Shown here one piece after another: positions 36,839 to 44,512 of a stretch of 64,000 nt of DNA. The translations under genes were made by a program, and so were the position numbers. The notes under the pieces were generated by a model that worked only from the letters and a program-made list of their open reading frames with translations, did not search any database and had not been told where the DNA came from. Every line of letters begins with the position of its first letter. Within the stretch, counting starts at the first letter, position 1. The DNA lies in contig NZ_CP089466.1 in the NCBI RefSeq assembly GCF_021233415.1, forward strand, positions 186,001 through 250,000, written 5' to 3'. Source of the stretch: Halobacterium litoreum (GTDB lineage Archaea > Halobacteriota > Halobacteria > Halobacteriales > Halobacteriaceae).

Positions 36839-38482
36839 ATGCGGGTTCTCGGAATCGAGGGCACTGCGTGGTGTGCGAGCGCGGCGCTGTACGATTCCGA
36901 GACTGATTCTGTCGTCATCGAGTCAGACGCGTACCAACCGGAGAGCGGCGGCATCCACCCGCGCGAGGCTGCCGAGCACATGCGGCAGGCGATTCCCTCG
37001 GTCGTCGGGACGGTGCTGGACGAGGCCGACGGCGACATCGACGCCGACGAACGAGGTTCGTCGAGCAGACAGGCGGCGCCTGTCGACGCAGTAGCCTTCT
37101 CTCGCGGCCCGGGCCTCGGTCCGTGTTTGCGCATCGTCGGGTCGGCGGCGCGAGCGCTCGCCCAGACCCTCGACGTGCCGCTCGTCGGCGTGAACCACAT
37201 GGTCGCGCACCTCGAAATCGGCCGCCACCGTTCGGGCTTTTCTGCGCCAGTCTGCCTGAACGCGAGCGGTGCGAACGCCCACATCCTCGCGTACCGGAAC
37301 GGCCGGTACCGCGTGCTCGGCGAGACGATGGACACCGGGGTCGGGAACGCGCTGGACAAGTTCACGCGCCACGTCGGGTGGAGCCACCCCGGCGGCCCGA
37401 AGGTCGAGTCCCACGCGAAGGAGGGCGAGTACACCGACCTGCCGTACGTCGTGAAGGGGATGGATTTCTCCTTCTCGGGCATCATGAGCGCCGCGAAGCA
37501 GGCTGTCGACGACGGCGAGCCGGTGGAGAACGTCTGTCGCGGCCTCGAGGAGAACGTCTTCGCGATGCTGACCGAGGTCGCGGAGCGCGCGCTCTCGCTG
37601 ACGGGCCGCGACGAACTCGTGTTGGGGGGCGGCGTCGGGCAGAACGACCGCCTGCGGGGGATGCTCGCGGAGATGTGCGACCAGCGCGGCGCCGACTTCT
37701 ACGCGCCCGAACCCCGATTCCTTCGGGACAACGCGGGGATGATTGCCGTCCTCGGCGCGAAGATGGCCGAGGCGGGCGACACGCTCGCAGTCGAGGAGTC
37801 GGGCATCGATTCGAACTTCCGGCCGGACGAGGTGCCGGTGACGTGGCGGACGCCCGAGTCGCCGCCGGCGCGCGACGGCGACGTGATTCGGGGCGCCGAA
37901 GCGACGGTCACCTTCGAGGACGACCGCGTGGTGAAGTCCCGCGCGCCGAAGACCTACCGGCACGCCGAACTGGACGCGCGCCTGCGCCGCGACCGCACCG
38001 TCCTCGAAGCCCGGTTGACGAGCGACGCGCGCTCGGCGGGCGTGCCGACGCCGCTCGTCTGGGACGTGGACGTGCCCGAGTCGACGCTCGTCTTCCAGTT
38101 CGTCGGCGACAGCGACCTCCGGGACGCACTCACCGAGTCGCGAGTGCGCGACGTGGGCCGCCACCTCGCCGCGATTCACGACGCCGGGTTCGTCCACGGC
38201 GACCCGACGACGCGGAACGTGCGGGTGAGCGACGCGTCCCGCGAGCGCGGCGACGACCGCACGTTCCTCATCGATTTCGGGCTCGGCTACTACACGGACG
38301 ACGTGGAGGACTACGCGATGGACTGCCACGTCTTCGAGCAGAGCCTCGCGGGCACCGCCGACGACGCGGCGGGCCTCGCGGCGGCGTTCGAGGACGCCTA
38401 CCGCGACGTTGGCGACCCCGACGTGCTCGACCAACTGCGCGAAATCGAGGGGCGGGGCCGGTACCAGGGCGACGACGCGTAG
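36839..38482 (+). CDS. KEOPS complex Kae1-Bud32 fusion protein
   Basis: Makes the threonylcarbamoyl-adenosine (t6A) modification at position 37 of ANN-decoding tRNAs. 547 residues. Kae1, about residues 1-325: metal ligands in NHMVAHLEIGR, ASGANAHILAYR, LVLGGGVGQNDRL. Bud32 kinase, about 345-547: RAPKTYRHAELD, the catalytic HGDPTTRNVRV and LIDFGLGYY. The two-domain fusion is normal in Halobacteria and Methanococcales. A tRNA-Thr gene, whose product is a t6A substrate class, lies about 9 kb away. Confidence 0.96.
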   Translation: MRVLGIEGTAWCASAALYDSETDSVVIESDAYQPESGGIHPREAAEHMRQAIPSVVGTVLDEADGDIDADERGSSSRQAAPVDAVAFSRGPGLGPCLRIVGSAARALAQTLDVPLVGVNHMVAHLEIGRHRSGFSAPVCLNASGANAHILAYRNGRYRVLGETMDTGVGNALDKFTRHVGWSHPGGPKVESHAKEGEYTDLPYVVKGMDFSFSGIMSAAKQAVDDGEPVENVCRGLEENVFAMLTEVAERALSLTGRDELVLGGGVGQNDRLRGMLAEMCDQRGADFYAPEPRFLRDNAGMIAVLGAKMAEAGDTLAVEESGIDSNFRPDEVPVTWRTPESPPARDGDVIRGAEATVTFEDDRVVKSRAPKTYRHAELDARLRRDRTVLEARLTSDARSAGVPTPLVWDVDVPESTLVFQFVGDSDLRDALTESRVRDVGRHLAAIHDAGFVHGDPTTRNVRVSDASRERGDDRTFLIDFGLGYYTDDVEDYAMDCHVFEQSLAGTADDAAGLAAAFEDAYRDVGDPDVLDQLREIEGRGRYQGDDA

Positions 38483-38530
38483 CCGCGGGCCGCCCAAAGT
38501 GATTTGACGAGTCCCGACCAACGACGTACC

Positions 38531-38803
38531 ATGGCCGAGAAACCGACGAGTGGCGAACTGTTCGGGGTGCCGTACAACTTCGAGCGCCCGAAACTCAGCC
38601 GGATGCTCTCCTCGTACTGGCAGCCGGGCGAGGGGATGCTCGTGGAGAAGCCCTTCGGCATCGGGTACACGCTGAATCTGGCGAACTGGCGGTCGTGGAT
38701 CGTGCTCGCGGTCGCGGGCGTCCTGCTCTGGCAACAGCAGGGCAGCGGCGACGGCGACGAGAGCGCGGTCGACGAGGCCGTGGAAGTCGTCGTCGACGAC
38801 TAG
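38531..38803 (+). CDS. small haloarchaeal protein (DUF5808-like), one membrane segment
   Basis: 90 residues from ATG 38531. The block PFGIGYTLNLANWRSW marks a small haloarchaeal family I associate with DUF5808. A single hydrophobic helix follows (WIVLAVAGVLLW) and the tail is acidic. Membrane protein of unknown function, lying between the KEOPS gene and the HAM1 gene on the same strand. Confidence 0.75.
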   Translation: MAEKPTSGELFGVPYNFERPKLSRMLSSYWQPGEGMLVEKPFGIGYTLNLANWRSWIVLAVAGVLLWQQQGSGDGDESAVDEAVEVVVDD

Positions 38804-38842
38804 ACCGACGCACCCTTCTCTCTGGACTCGCTCGCTTCTCGC

Positions 38843-39394
38843 ATGGAGACGCTCCGGTTCGTGACGACGAATCCCGGGAAGGTGCGGGAGGCAGAGGACT
38901 ACCTCGCGGCCCGCTACGCGGTCGAGCAGTTCGACTACGACTACGCGGAGATACAGAGCGACGACCTCGCCGCCATCGCGGCGCGCGGCGCCGAGGAGGC
39001 CTACGACGCCCAGGACGACGGCGCGCCCGTCATCGTGGACGACGCGGGGCTGTTCGTTCGCGCGCTCGACGGCTTCCCGGGGCCGTACTCGTCGTACGTC
39101 GAGGACACGCTCGGCATCGAACGCGTCTGGAACGTCGCGGAGGACCTAGACGACCGGCGTGCGGCCTTCCGGTGTACGGTCGCGTTCACCGACGGCGAGA
39201 CGACCGAGACGTTCTCGGGCGCGGTGCAGGGCCGTCTCGTCGCGCCGCGGGGCGACGGCGGGTTCGGCTACGACCCCATCTTCGAGCACGACGGCGAGAC
39301 GTTCGCGGAGATGGACACCGCGGAGAAGAACGCGTTGAGCCACCGGGGTCGCGCGCTCGCGAAACTCGCTGACTGGCTCGCCGAGCGCGAGTAG
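38843..39394 (+). CDS. XTP/dITP pyrophosphatase (HAM1/RdgB family)
   Basis: Hydrolyses non-canonical purine NTPs (ITP, dITP, XTP) to stop their incorporation in nucleic acids. 183 residues: the start LRFVTTNPGKVREAEDYL, then APVIVDDAGLFVRALDGFPGPYSSYV, DGGFGYDPIFEHDGETFAEM, and NALSHRGRALAKL. All standard motifs are intact. Convergent with the PIN-like gene, with no bases between stops. Confidence 0.95.
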   Translation: METLRFVTTNPGKVREAEDYLAARYAVEQFDYDYAEIQSDDLAAIAARGAEEAYDAQDDGAPVIVDDAGLFVRALDGFPGPYSSYVEDTLGIERVWNVAEDLDDRRAAFRCTVAFTDGETTETFSGAVQGRLVAPRGDGGFGYDPIFEHDGETFAEMDTAEKNALSHRGRALAKLADWLAERE

Positions 39395-39865
39395 TTACGC
39401 GCGCGGGTCGCGGTCGGGACCGGGGTAGTCGCCGCCGACGACTTCCGGGTAGAGGCGTTCGGGGTCGAACAGGCGCGCGAACGCGTCCGGCGCCTTCACG
39501 CTGAGGTCGACGCGCTTCTTGAGTTCGACGCCGGCCTTCGCCGAGCGCAGGCGCTCGTCGTAGGTGAGCACGTGCGCGGCGTCGCCGTGGTAGGCGGCGG
39601 CGAGCGCCGGGTGGTCGCCCGCGGGGTGGTCGACCAGCGTCGCCAGTCCCTCGATTTTCTCCCGCCAGTCCGCGGCCAGACCGTCGTCACCGAGGTCGGC
39701 GACGACGGCTTCCGCGTCGTCCAACAGGGGGTCGCTCGCGACCAGTTCGACCCACGAGTGCGAGCGCACGTGGTCGAGCGCGTCGCGCGCGTCGCCGTCC
39801 ACGAACAGGTCGGCGGCGAGCACGTCGGCGTCGGCGGCGACCCGCGCGGGGTTCGGGTCACTCAT
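39395..39865 (-). CDS. PIN-like domain protein (haloarchaeal)
   Basis: 156 residues. RVAADADVLAADLFVDGDARDALD at the N-terminus, an acid-rich middle, and AAHVLTYDERLRSAKAGVELKKR look like a PIN-type nuclease with conserved aspartates. It overlaps a 30-codon ORF upstream by 8 bp, which in turn overlaps the lipoprotein gene, so three genes are translationally linked. It may be an RNase; a toxin role is not supported by a typical antitoxin. Confidence 0.7.
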   Translation of the reverse strand: MSDPNPARVAADADVLAADLFVDGDARDALDHVRSHSWVELVASDPLLDDAEAVVADLGDDGLAADWREKIEGLATLVDHPAGDHPALAAAYHGDAAHVLTYDERLRSAKAGVELKKRVDLSVKAPDAFARLFDPERLYPEVVGGDYPGPDRDPRA

Positions 39866-39950
39866 CGCGGCGCTCTCGGAGTGCGTCCCGCACCGCTTCG
39901 ACGTCCACGCCGCGGTCGCTCGCGCGGTCGAACAACTCCCGCCAGGTCAT
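39858..39950 (-). CDS. 30-residue coupled ORF between lipoprotein and PIN-like gene
   Basis: ATG 39950 lies in an ATGA overlap with the lipoprotein stop, and the stop at 39858 overlaps the PIN-like start by 8 bp. The peptide (MTWRELFDRASDRGVDVEAV and onward) is charged and predicted to be one or two helices, ending RERRDE. The double overlap and normal codon use argue it is translated. No family recognised. Confidence 0.5.
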   Translation of the reverse strand: MTWRELFDRASDRGVDVEAVRDALRERRDE

Positions 39951-40714
39951 CTCGTGCCGGCGATGAGGCTCCGAACTTCCTCGCGGTACTGTTCGGGCGT
40001 CAGCCCGAGGTCGACGTCGACGGTGACGGTGATGGCCTCGGAGAGTTGCTTCTCGGTGGTCTTGGCGTAGTTCTCGGCGGGGTACGCGCCGCCCGCGACG
40101 ACCACGTAGTCGCCCTCGTTCCACACCGCGAGGTCGCCCGCCACCTCGATGGAGCCGACGTCGATGTCGAAGGACTCGCCGCTCGTCTCGTAGGTGAGCG
40201 TGCCGACAGGGAACTCGGCGGAGAATGTCGTCAGCCCCGGCGTCTTCCCGGAGTCGGTCTCGAACGCGACCTCGCCGGTCTGGGCGACGTTCTCCAGGCC
40301 CTCGTCTTTCATGCGCTGCTCGAACTGGTCGCGGGCCTGCTTTTTCGTCTGCTGGAGGACTTCCTCGCGCCCGACGGCCGCCGGGAGGTTGTTGAGGTCC
40401 GGAGAGAAGTTGATGTGGGAGGCCGCGTACAGCGCGAGCGTCCCGTCGATTCGACCGAGCGTCTTGTCGGTCACGCTCGCCGCGAGTTCCTCGTCGCTGA
40501 ACGTCAGCGTCGTGGACTTCGCGGTGATGTCCACGGGGCCGTAGGACTCCTGGAAGACCGTCTCCTCGGTGCGGTCGGTTCGCGTCCATCCGCCGTCGTC
40601 GAGGTCGCCCTGTGGGACTTCCGGCGGGGCGACGGTTCCGATGGCGTTCATGCAGCCGGCGAGCGCGCCGACGCCGGCGACACCCGCGCTCCCGAGGAAC
40701 GTGCGGCGTTTCAT
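39947..40714 (-). CDS. Tat-exported lipoprotein, DUF6517-like
   Basis: 255 residues. Signal MKRRTFLGSAGVAGVGALAGC has a twin arginine at residues 3-4 and a lipobox cysteine at 21. The mature domain (SYGPVDITAKSTTLTFSDEELAAS and onward) matches a widespread haloarchaeal lipoprotein family of unknown function. It is upstream of the tiny ORF and the PIN-like gene, with ATGA coupling. The wtpC-like gene ends 23 bp before its start on the same strand. Confidence 0.8.
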   Translation of the reverse strand: MKRRTFLGSAGVAGVGALAGCMNAIGTVAPPEVPQGDLDDGGWTRTDRTEETVFQESYGPVDITAKSTTLTFSDEELAASVTDKTLGRIDGTLALYAASHINFSPDLNNLPAAVGREEVLQQTKKQARDQFEQRMKDEGLENVAQTGEVAFETDSGKTPGLTTFSAEFPVGTLTYETSGESFDIDVGSIEVAGDLAVWNEGDYVVVAGGAYPAENYAKTTEKQLSEAITVTVDVDLGLTPEQYREEVRSLIAGTR

Positions 40715-40737
40715 GCTCGGAAGCCGGCACTCCGAGA

Positions 40738-41685
40738 CTATGTGTCTTCCGGCGCGTGACACGCCGCGGCCGGGAACGCGACGCCGACGCGCTCGCCGGT
40801 CGGCGGGTCGTCGGTGAACGCGTCCACGGTGGCGTCGCCGACGCGGACGGTGACGCGGTAGACGGCGTCCTCGCGGGCGACGCGCTCGACGCTCCCGACG
40901 GCGTCGGGGTCGTCGGGGTCGAGGCCGACGCGTTCCGGGCGAATCGCCACCACGTCGGCCGGCAGCGACACGCCGAGTTCGCGCTCTCGGAGGACGTTCG
41001 CGCCCGTGAACGCGGCGACGAACGCGGTGGCGGGCCGGTCGAAGACGGCCTCGGTCGGTCCCACCTGCTCGATGCGGCCGTCGCGGACGACGCCGACTCG
41101 GTCTGCGAGCGCGCGCGCCGTGGTGCGGTCGTGGGTGACGTAGACCGCGGTCTCGTCGGCGAGGACGTCCGCGAGGTCGGCGCGGAGCGCGGCGCGCGTC
41201 GGCGCGTCGAGCGCCGAGAGCGGTTCGTCCAGCAGGAACGCTCGGGGCCGGACGGCGAGCGCGCGGGCGAGCGCGACGCGCTGTTTCTCGCCGCCGGACA
41301 GCGTCGGGGGTTCGCGCTCCGCGAGGTCCGGGATGCCGAGCGCGTCGAGCAGGTCGTCGGGGTCGCGGACGTCGTCGTGGTAGCGCTCGCCGAACGCGAC
41401 GTTCTCGCGGACGGTGAGGTGCTCGAACAGCGCGTGGTCCTGGAACACGAACCCCAGGTCGCGGTCCTCGGGGGGCGAACCGGTGAGGTCGTCGCCGTCG
41501 AGCGAAACCTCGCCGTCGTGGTCGTGGAAGCCTGCGAGCGTCTCCAACAGCAGCGTCTTCCCGGAGCCACTCGGCCCGAGGAGGACGAGCGTCTCGCCGT
41601 CCGCGACCGTGAGGTCGGCGGCTACGTCGAACGTCTCGCCGTTGTTCGCGTCGAAGGCCGCCGCCACGTCGAACGCGAGGGTCAC
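40738..41685 (-). CDS. wtpC: tungstate/molybdate-type ABC transporter, ATP-binding protein
   Basis: 315 residues from GTG 41685. Walker A GPSGSGKT, signature LSGGEKQRVALARAL, Walker B FLLDEPLSALDAPT, switch VTHDRT. The C-terminal part (residues 230-315) has a regulatory MOBE/TOBE-like domain starting around LPADVVAIRPERV, seen in ModC/WtpC. Coupled to the permease by a GTGA overlap. Choice between tungstate and molybdate cannot be made from sequence. Confidence 0.82.
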   Translation of the reverse strand: MTLAFDVAAAFDANNGETFDVAADLTVADGETLVLLGPSGSGKTLLLETLAGFHDHDGEVSLDGDDLTGSPPEDRDLGFVFQDHALFEHLTVRENVAFGERYHDDVRDPDDLLDALGIPDLAEREPPTLSGGEKQRVALARALAVRPRAFLLDEPLSALDAPTRAALRADLADVLADETAVYVTHDRTTARALADRVGVVRDGRIEQVGPTEAVFDRPATAFVAAFTGANVLRERELGVSLPADVVAIRPERVGLDPDDPDAVGSVERVAREDAVYRVTVRVGDATVDAFTDDPPTGERVGVAFPAAACHAPEDT

Positions 41686-42629
41686 GGCCACCCCTCCCCG
41701 TCGTAGGCGTACGTTCGCACCGCGAGGAAGACGCTCGCACAGAGCGCGAGCAACAGCGTCGCGACCGCCCCGCTTCCGTCGATGCCGCTCGTCGTGAACG
41801 TCCGGTAGATGAGGACGGGCGCGTGACTCGCGGTGACCGCGTCGCCCGCCGGCGGGTAGAAGAACTCGACGTTGTACGCGACGATGGCGACGGCGCCGAA
41901 CTCGGAGACGGCGCGCGCCCACGACAGCACGCCCCCGGTGAGGATGCCGCGCGCGGCGAGCGGGCCGGTGACGCGCTTGAACGTCTCCCAGCGCGAGGCC
42001 CCGAGCGAGCGCGCGGCGCGCTCGGCGTCCCGGTCGACGGCTTCGAAGGCCTCGCGGGCGGCGTTGACGGCGAACGGCGCGCTCACGAACGCCATCGCGA
42101 GCACGAGGCCGGCCATCGTCTCGGTGACGGAGACGCCGGGGAACAGGCCGTCGCGCCCGAACCCGTAGACGACGGCGATGCCGGCGACGCTGTGCGGGAC
42201 GACCAGCGGGAGGTCGACGAGGCTCTCGACGACCGCGTGCCCCGGGAAGCCCCGGGAGAGCAGGTAGGCGAGTGGAACCCCGAGTCCGACCGCGAGGCCG
42301 GCGGCGAGCAGGGGGCCGTAGACGGAGAGGTACAGCGAGCGCTGGACGGCGGGGTCGAGCGCGCGCGCCGCGAGGTCGCCGGGGTGCTGGTTGGCGACGA
42401 GGAGCGCGAGCGGCAGCCCGAGCACGAGCAGGAGGCCGGTGGCGAGGACGGCGGCGACCGTCTCGAAGCCGCCGCGGGCGCTCCCGTAGCCGAGGGCGGC
42501 GGCGCTCGCGAGCGCGAAAGCGGCGTACGCGGTCGGGTAGCCGAGCGCGACGCAGACCGCGAACGCCACCAGTTGGACCGCGAGAACGGCGAAGACGACG
42601 GTCGCACCGGGTCGCTGGCCGAGGTTCAC
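41682..42629 (-). CDS. wtpB: tungstate/molybdate-type ABC transporter, permease
   Basis: 315 residues with about eight hydrophobic segments. The EAA coupling motif is DAERAARSLGASRWETFKRV. The segments VVESLVDLPLVVPHSVAG and SWARAVSEFGAVAIVAYN are typical of ModB/WtpB/CysU permeases. It starts at 42629, about 95 bp from the divergent TOBE regulator. No binding-protein gene is adjacent, which is unusual for this importer type. Confidence 0.85.
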   Translation of the reverse strand: MNLGQRPGATVVFAVLAVQLVAFAVCVALGYPTAYAAFALASAAALGYGSARGGFETVAAVLATGLLLVLGLPLALLVANQHPGDLAARALDPAVQRSLYLSVYGPLLAAGLAVGLGVPLAYLLSRGFPGHAVVESLVDLPLVVPHSVAGIAVVYGFGRDGLFPGVSVTETMAGLVLAMAFVSAPFAVNAAREAFEAVDRDAERAARSLGASRWETFKRVTGPLAARGILTGGVLSWARAVSEFGAVAIVAYNVEFFYPPAGDAVTASHAPVLIYRTFTTSGIDGSGAVATLLLALCASVFLAVRTYAYDGEGWP

Positions 42630-42647
42630 GGCGACCGCCCCATCGAC

Positions 42648-42671
42648 CGATGTGTTCGCATGGACACATCG
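42648..42671. promoter_or_regulatory. palindromic candidate operator between wtpB and the TOBE regulator
   Basis: Perfect 8-bp inverted repeat CGATGTGT / ACACATCG at 42648-42655 and 42664-42671 with an 8-bp spacer; centre-to-centre distance of 16 bp fits a dimeric HTH protein. It lies 19 bp upstream of the wtpB start and just before the TATA-like ACATAATCA (about 42690-42698) of the regulator. The likely binder is the regulator itself. Confidence 0.6.
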
Positions 42672-42724
42672 AACTGGCGGGCGACGGCGACATAATCATT
42701 GTGCCGGGGCGCGCGAGAGAGCGT

Positions 42725-43417
42725 GTGGAATCGGAACCCGAGGCCGGATTCGACGCGACGCTCGTCGCGGACGGCGTGGTGTTCGACGCGCGGGACGCCG
42801 CCCTCCTGCGCGCAGTCGACCGCGAGGGGTCGCTGAGCGGCGGCGCCGAGTCGCTCGGCCGGTCGTACTCGCGGGCCCACCGCCGCCTCGGCGACCTCGA
42901 AGCGGCGTTCGGCGCCCTCGTCGCCCGCGAGCGCGGCGGCGCGGACGGCGGCGGGAGCGAACTCACGGACCGCGCTCGCGCGCTCCTCGACCGGTTCGCA
43001 CGCCTCCGCGCGGGCTACGAGGGCGTCGCGGCGGCAGCGGAGACCGTCTTCGACGGCGAGGTGCGCTCCCGCGAGGGCGAACTCGGCACCGTGGAGACAG
43101 ATGTGGGTCGCCTGCGCGCGCTCGTGCCACCCGACGCCGACGGCGTGGCGGTGCCGGTGCGCGCCGACGCGGTGACGCTCCACGCGCCCGCCGACGCGCC
43201 CGACGCTGGCGGCACGAGCGCGCGGAACCGCCTCGACGGCGAGGTAGCAGGGGTGGAGCGCGGGGACGCGGTCGCTCGCGTGAGCGTGGACGTCGGGGGC
43301 GACGACGCGCTGGCGGCGCTGGTGACGGTGGACAGCGTCGACAGACTCGGCCTCGAAGCCGGGAGTCGGGTCGTGGCGACGTGGAAGGCGACGGCGACGC
43401 GGGCGGTCGAGCGCTAA
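42725..43417 (+). CDS. ModE-like regulator with TOBE domain
   Basis: 230 residues from GTG 42725, about 28 nt after a TATA-like element, so leaderless. The N-terminal winged helix (DAALLRAVDREGSLSGGAESLGRSYSRAHRRLGDLE) is the ModE/LysR-type HTH. The C-terminal half contains a molybdate/tungstate-binding TOBE (Mop-like) domain: SARNRLDGEVAGVERGDAVARVSVD, then DRLGLEAGSRVVATWKATATR. Divergent from the wtp genes, it is expected to repress them when oxyanion is plentiful. Confidence 0.85.
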   Translation: MESEPEAGFDATLVADGVVFDARDAALLRAVDREGSLSGGAESLGRSYSRAHRRLGDLEAAFGALVARERGGADGGGSELTDRARALLDRFARLRAGYEGVAAAAETVFDGEVRSREGELGTVETDVGRLRALVPPDADGVAVPVRADAVTLHAPADAPDAGGTSARNRLDGEVAGVERGDAVARVSVDVGGDDALAALVTVDSVDRLGLEAGSRVVATWKATATRAVER

Positions 43418-44283
43418 ATCGTGTCCTCGACGAGCGCCGCGAGGTCGGCGGCGACCGCCTCGGGGACGGGGCGGTGAGGCGAGCGCACGGCGCCTGCGGG
43501 CGCGCCCCGTGAGCGCATCGCGGCTTTCAGGCCGGGAACGCCGTGGCCGGCGGTGACGGCGTGGTTCAGTTCTACGAGGTCGCGGTTGACGGCGCGCGCC
43601 CGTTCGTCGTCGCCCGCGGCGTGGGCGTCCCAGATTTCGCTCGCGCGCTCCGGCGCGGCGTTCGCGAGCGCGAGGACGCCGCCGTCGGCGCCCGCGTCGA
43701 GGGCGGGCGCGAACACGCTCCCGCTCCCGACGAGCAGGTCGAAGTCGGCGTCGGCGGTGCGCTCGCGGAGGCGCTGGAAGCCGCCGAGGTCGCCGGTCGA
43801 GTCCTTCATCCCGGCGACGTTCGGGTGGTCCGCGAGCGCCGCGACCGTCGACGGCGCGAGCGCGTGGCCGGTGTACTTCGGGACGCTGTAGAGGTAGACC
43901 GGGAGCGGCGAGGCGTCCGCGACCTCCCGGTAGTAGGCTTCCACGTCCGCGTCGTCGTGGTCGTAGTAGAACGGCGTGACGACGAGCGCCGCGTCCGCGC
44001 CCGCGTCGGCGGCGCGCTCGGTCGCGTCGAGGGTCTCGCGGAGTCCGGGACTACCGGTGCCGGCGAGCACGGGGACGCCGTCCGGCGCGGCGTCCGCCAC
44101 CGTCTCGACGACGGCGGCGCGCTCCTCGGCGGTGAGCAGTTCGGCCTCGCTGTTCGAGCCACAGGGCACGAGGAAGTCGACGCCGCGGTCGGTCACCCAC
44201 GCCGTCAGGTCCGCGAGCGCGCCGTGGTCTACGTCGCCAGCGTCGTCGAAGGGGGTCGCCAGGGGAACGCCGAGTCCGTTCAT
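43414..44283 (-). CDS. DapA/KDG-aldolase family lyase
   Basis: 289-residue TIM-barrel class I aldolase. The Schiff-base lysine is in NVAGMKDSTGD and the catalytic tyrosine in VYLYSVPKY. FLVPCGSNSEAEL replaces the GTTGE motif of classical dihydrodipicolinate synthases. This CGSNSE variant is what I recall from haloarchaeal 2-keto-3-deoxy-(phospho)gluconate aldolases (KdgA) of the semi-phosphorylated Entner-Doudoroff pathway. I favour KdgA over DapA, with moderate confidence. Convergent with the TOBE gene (4-bp overlap). Confidence 0.85.
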   Translation of the reverse strand: MNGLGVPLATPFDDAGDVDHGALADLTAWVTDRGVDFLVPCGSNSEAELLTAEERAAVVETVADAAPDGVPVLAGTGSPGLRETLDATERAADAGADAALVVTPFYYDHDDADVEAYYREVADASPLPVYLYSVPKYTGHALAPSTVAALADHPNVAGMKDSTGDLGGFQRLRERTADADFDLLVGSGSVFAPALDAGADGGVLALANAAPERASEIWDAHAAGDDERARAVNRDLVELNHAVTAGHGVPGLKAAMRSRGAPAGAVRSPHRPVPEAVAADLAALVEDTI

Positions 44284-44304
44284 GTGGGGGGCCACACAGC
44301 CCCG

Positions 44305-44360
44305 CGCATTGTCGGTTCCGGTGGGGGTGTCCGTCTGACGAACTTTTAAGTGACAATGCG
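44305..44360. promoter_or_regulatory. kdgA-like promoter bracketed by a 9-bp inverted repeat
   Basis: CGCATTGTC at 44305-44313 and its exact complement GACAATGCG at 44352-44360 bracket the TATA-like CTTAAAAG (minus strand, about 44343-44350) and the likely start site. A dimer or two bound proteins looping over the core promoter would block transcription. No regulator gene is adjacent. Confidence 0.45.
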
Positions 44361-44512
44361 GGAATCTGCCGACTGGACGCGCACTCCCATCCCCCCGCGC
44401 GTCCGGCACTCCCCACTCCCCTTTCCCGCATTCGCGGCGCTCGGACCGCGCCGCACCCCACTCGTCTCGGTAGCCACAGATTTAACACCCTAACGCGCCC
44501 CTAATCGGTACA

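Noticed and set aside
39395-39950. VapBC-type toxin-antitoxin module
   Set aside because: The PIN-like protein is in the right family, but the upstream 30-residue ORF has no DNA-binding motif and the genes are coupled to a lipoprotein.
42653-42724. Earlier start for the TOBE regulator inside the palindrome region
   Set aside because: It would place the start before the TATA-like element and add residues unlike the family; GTG 42725 fits a leaderless transcript.
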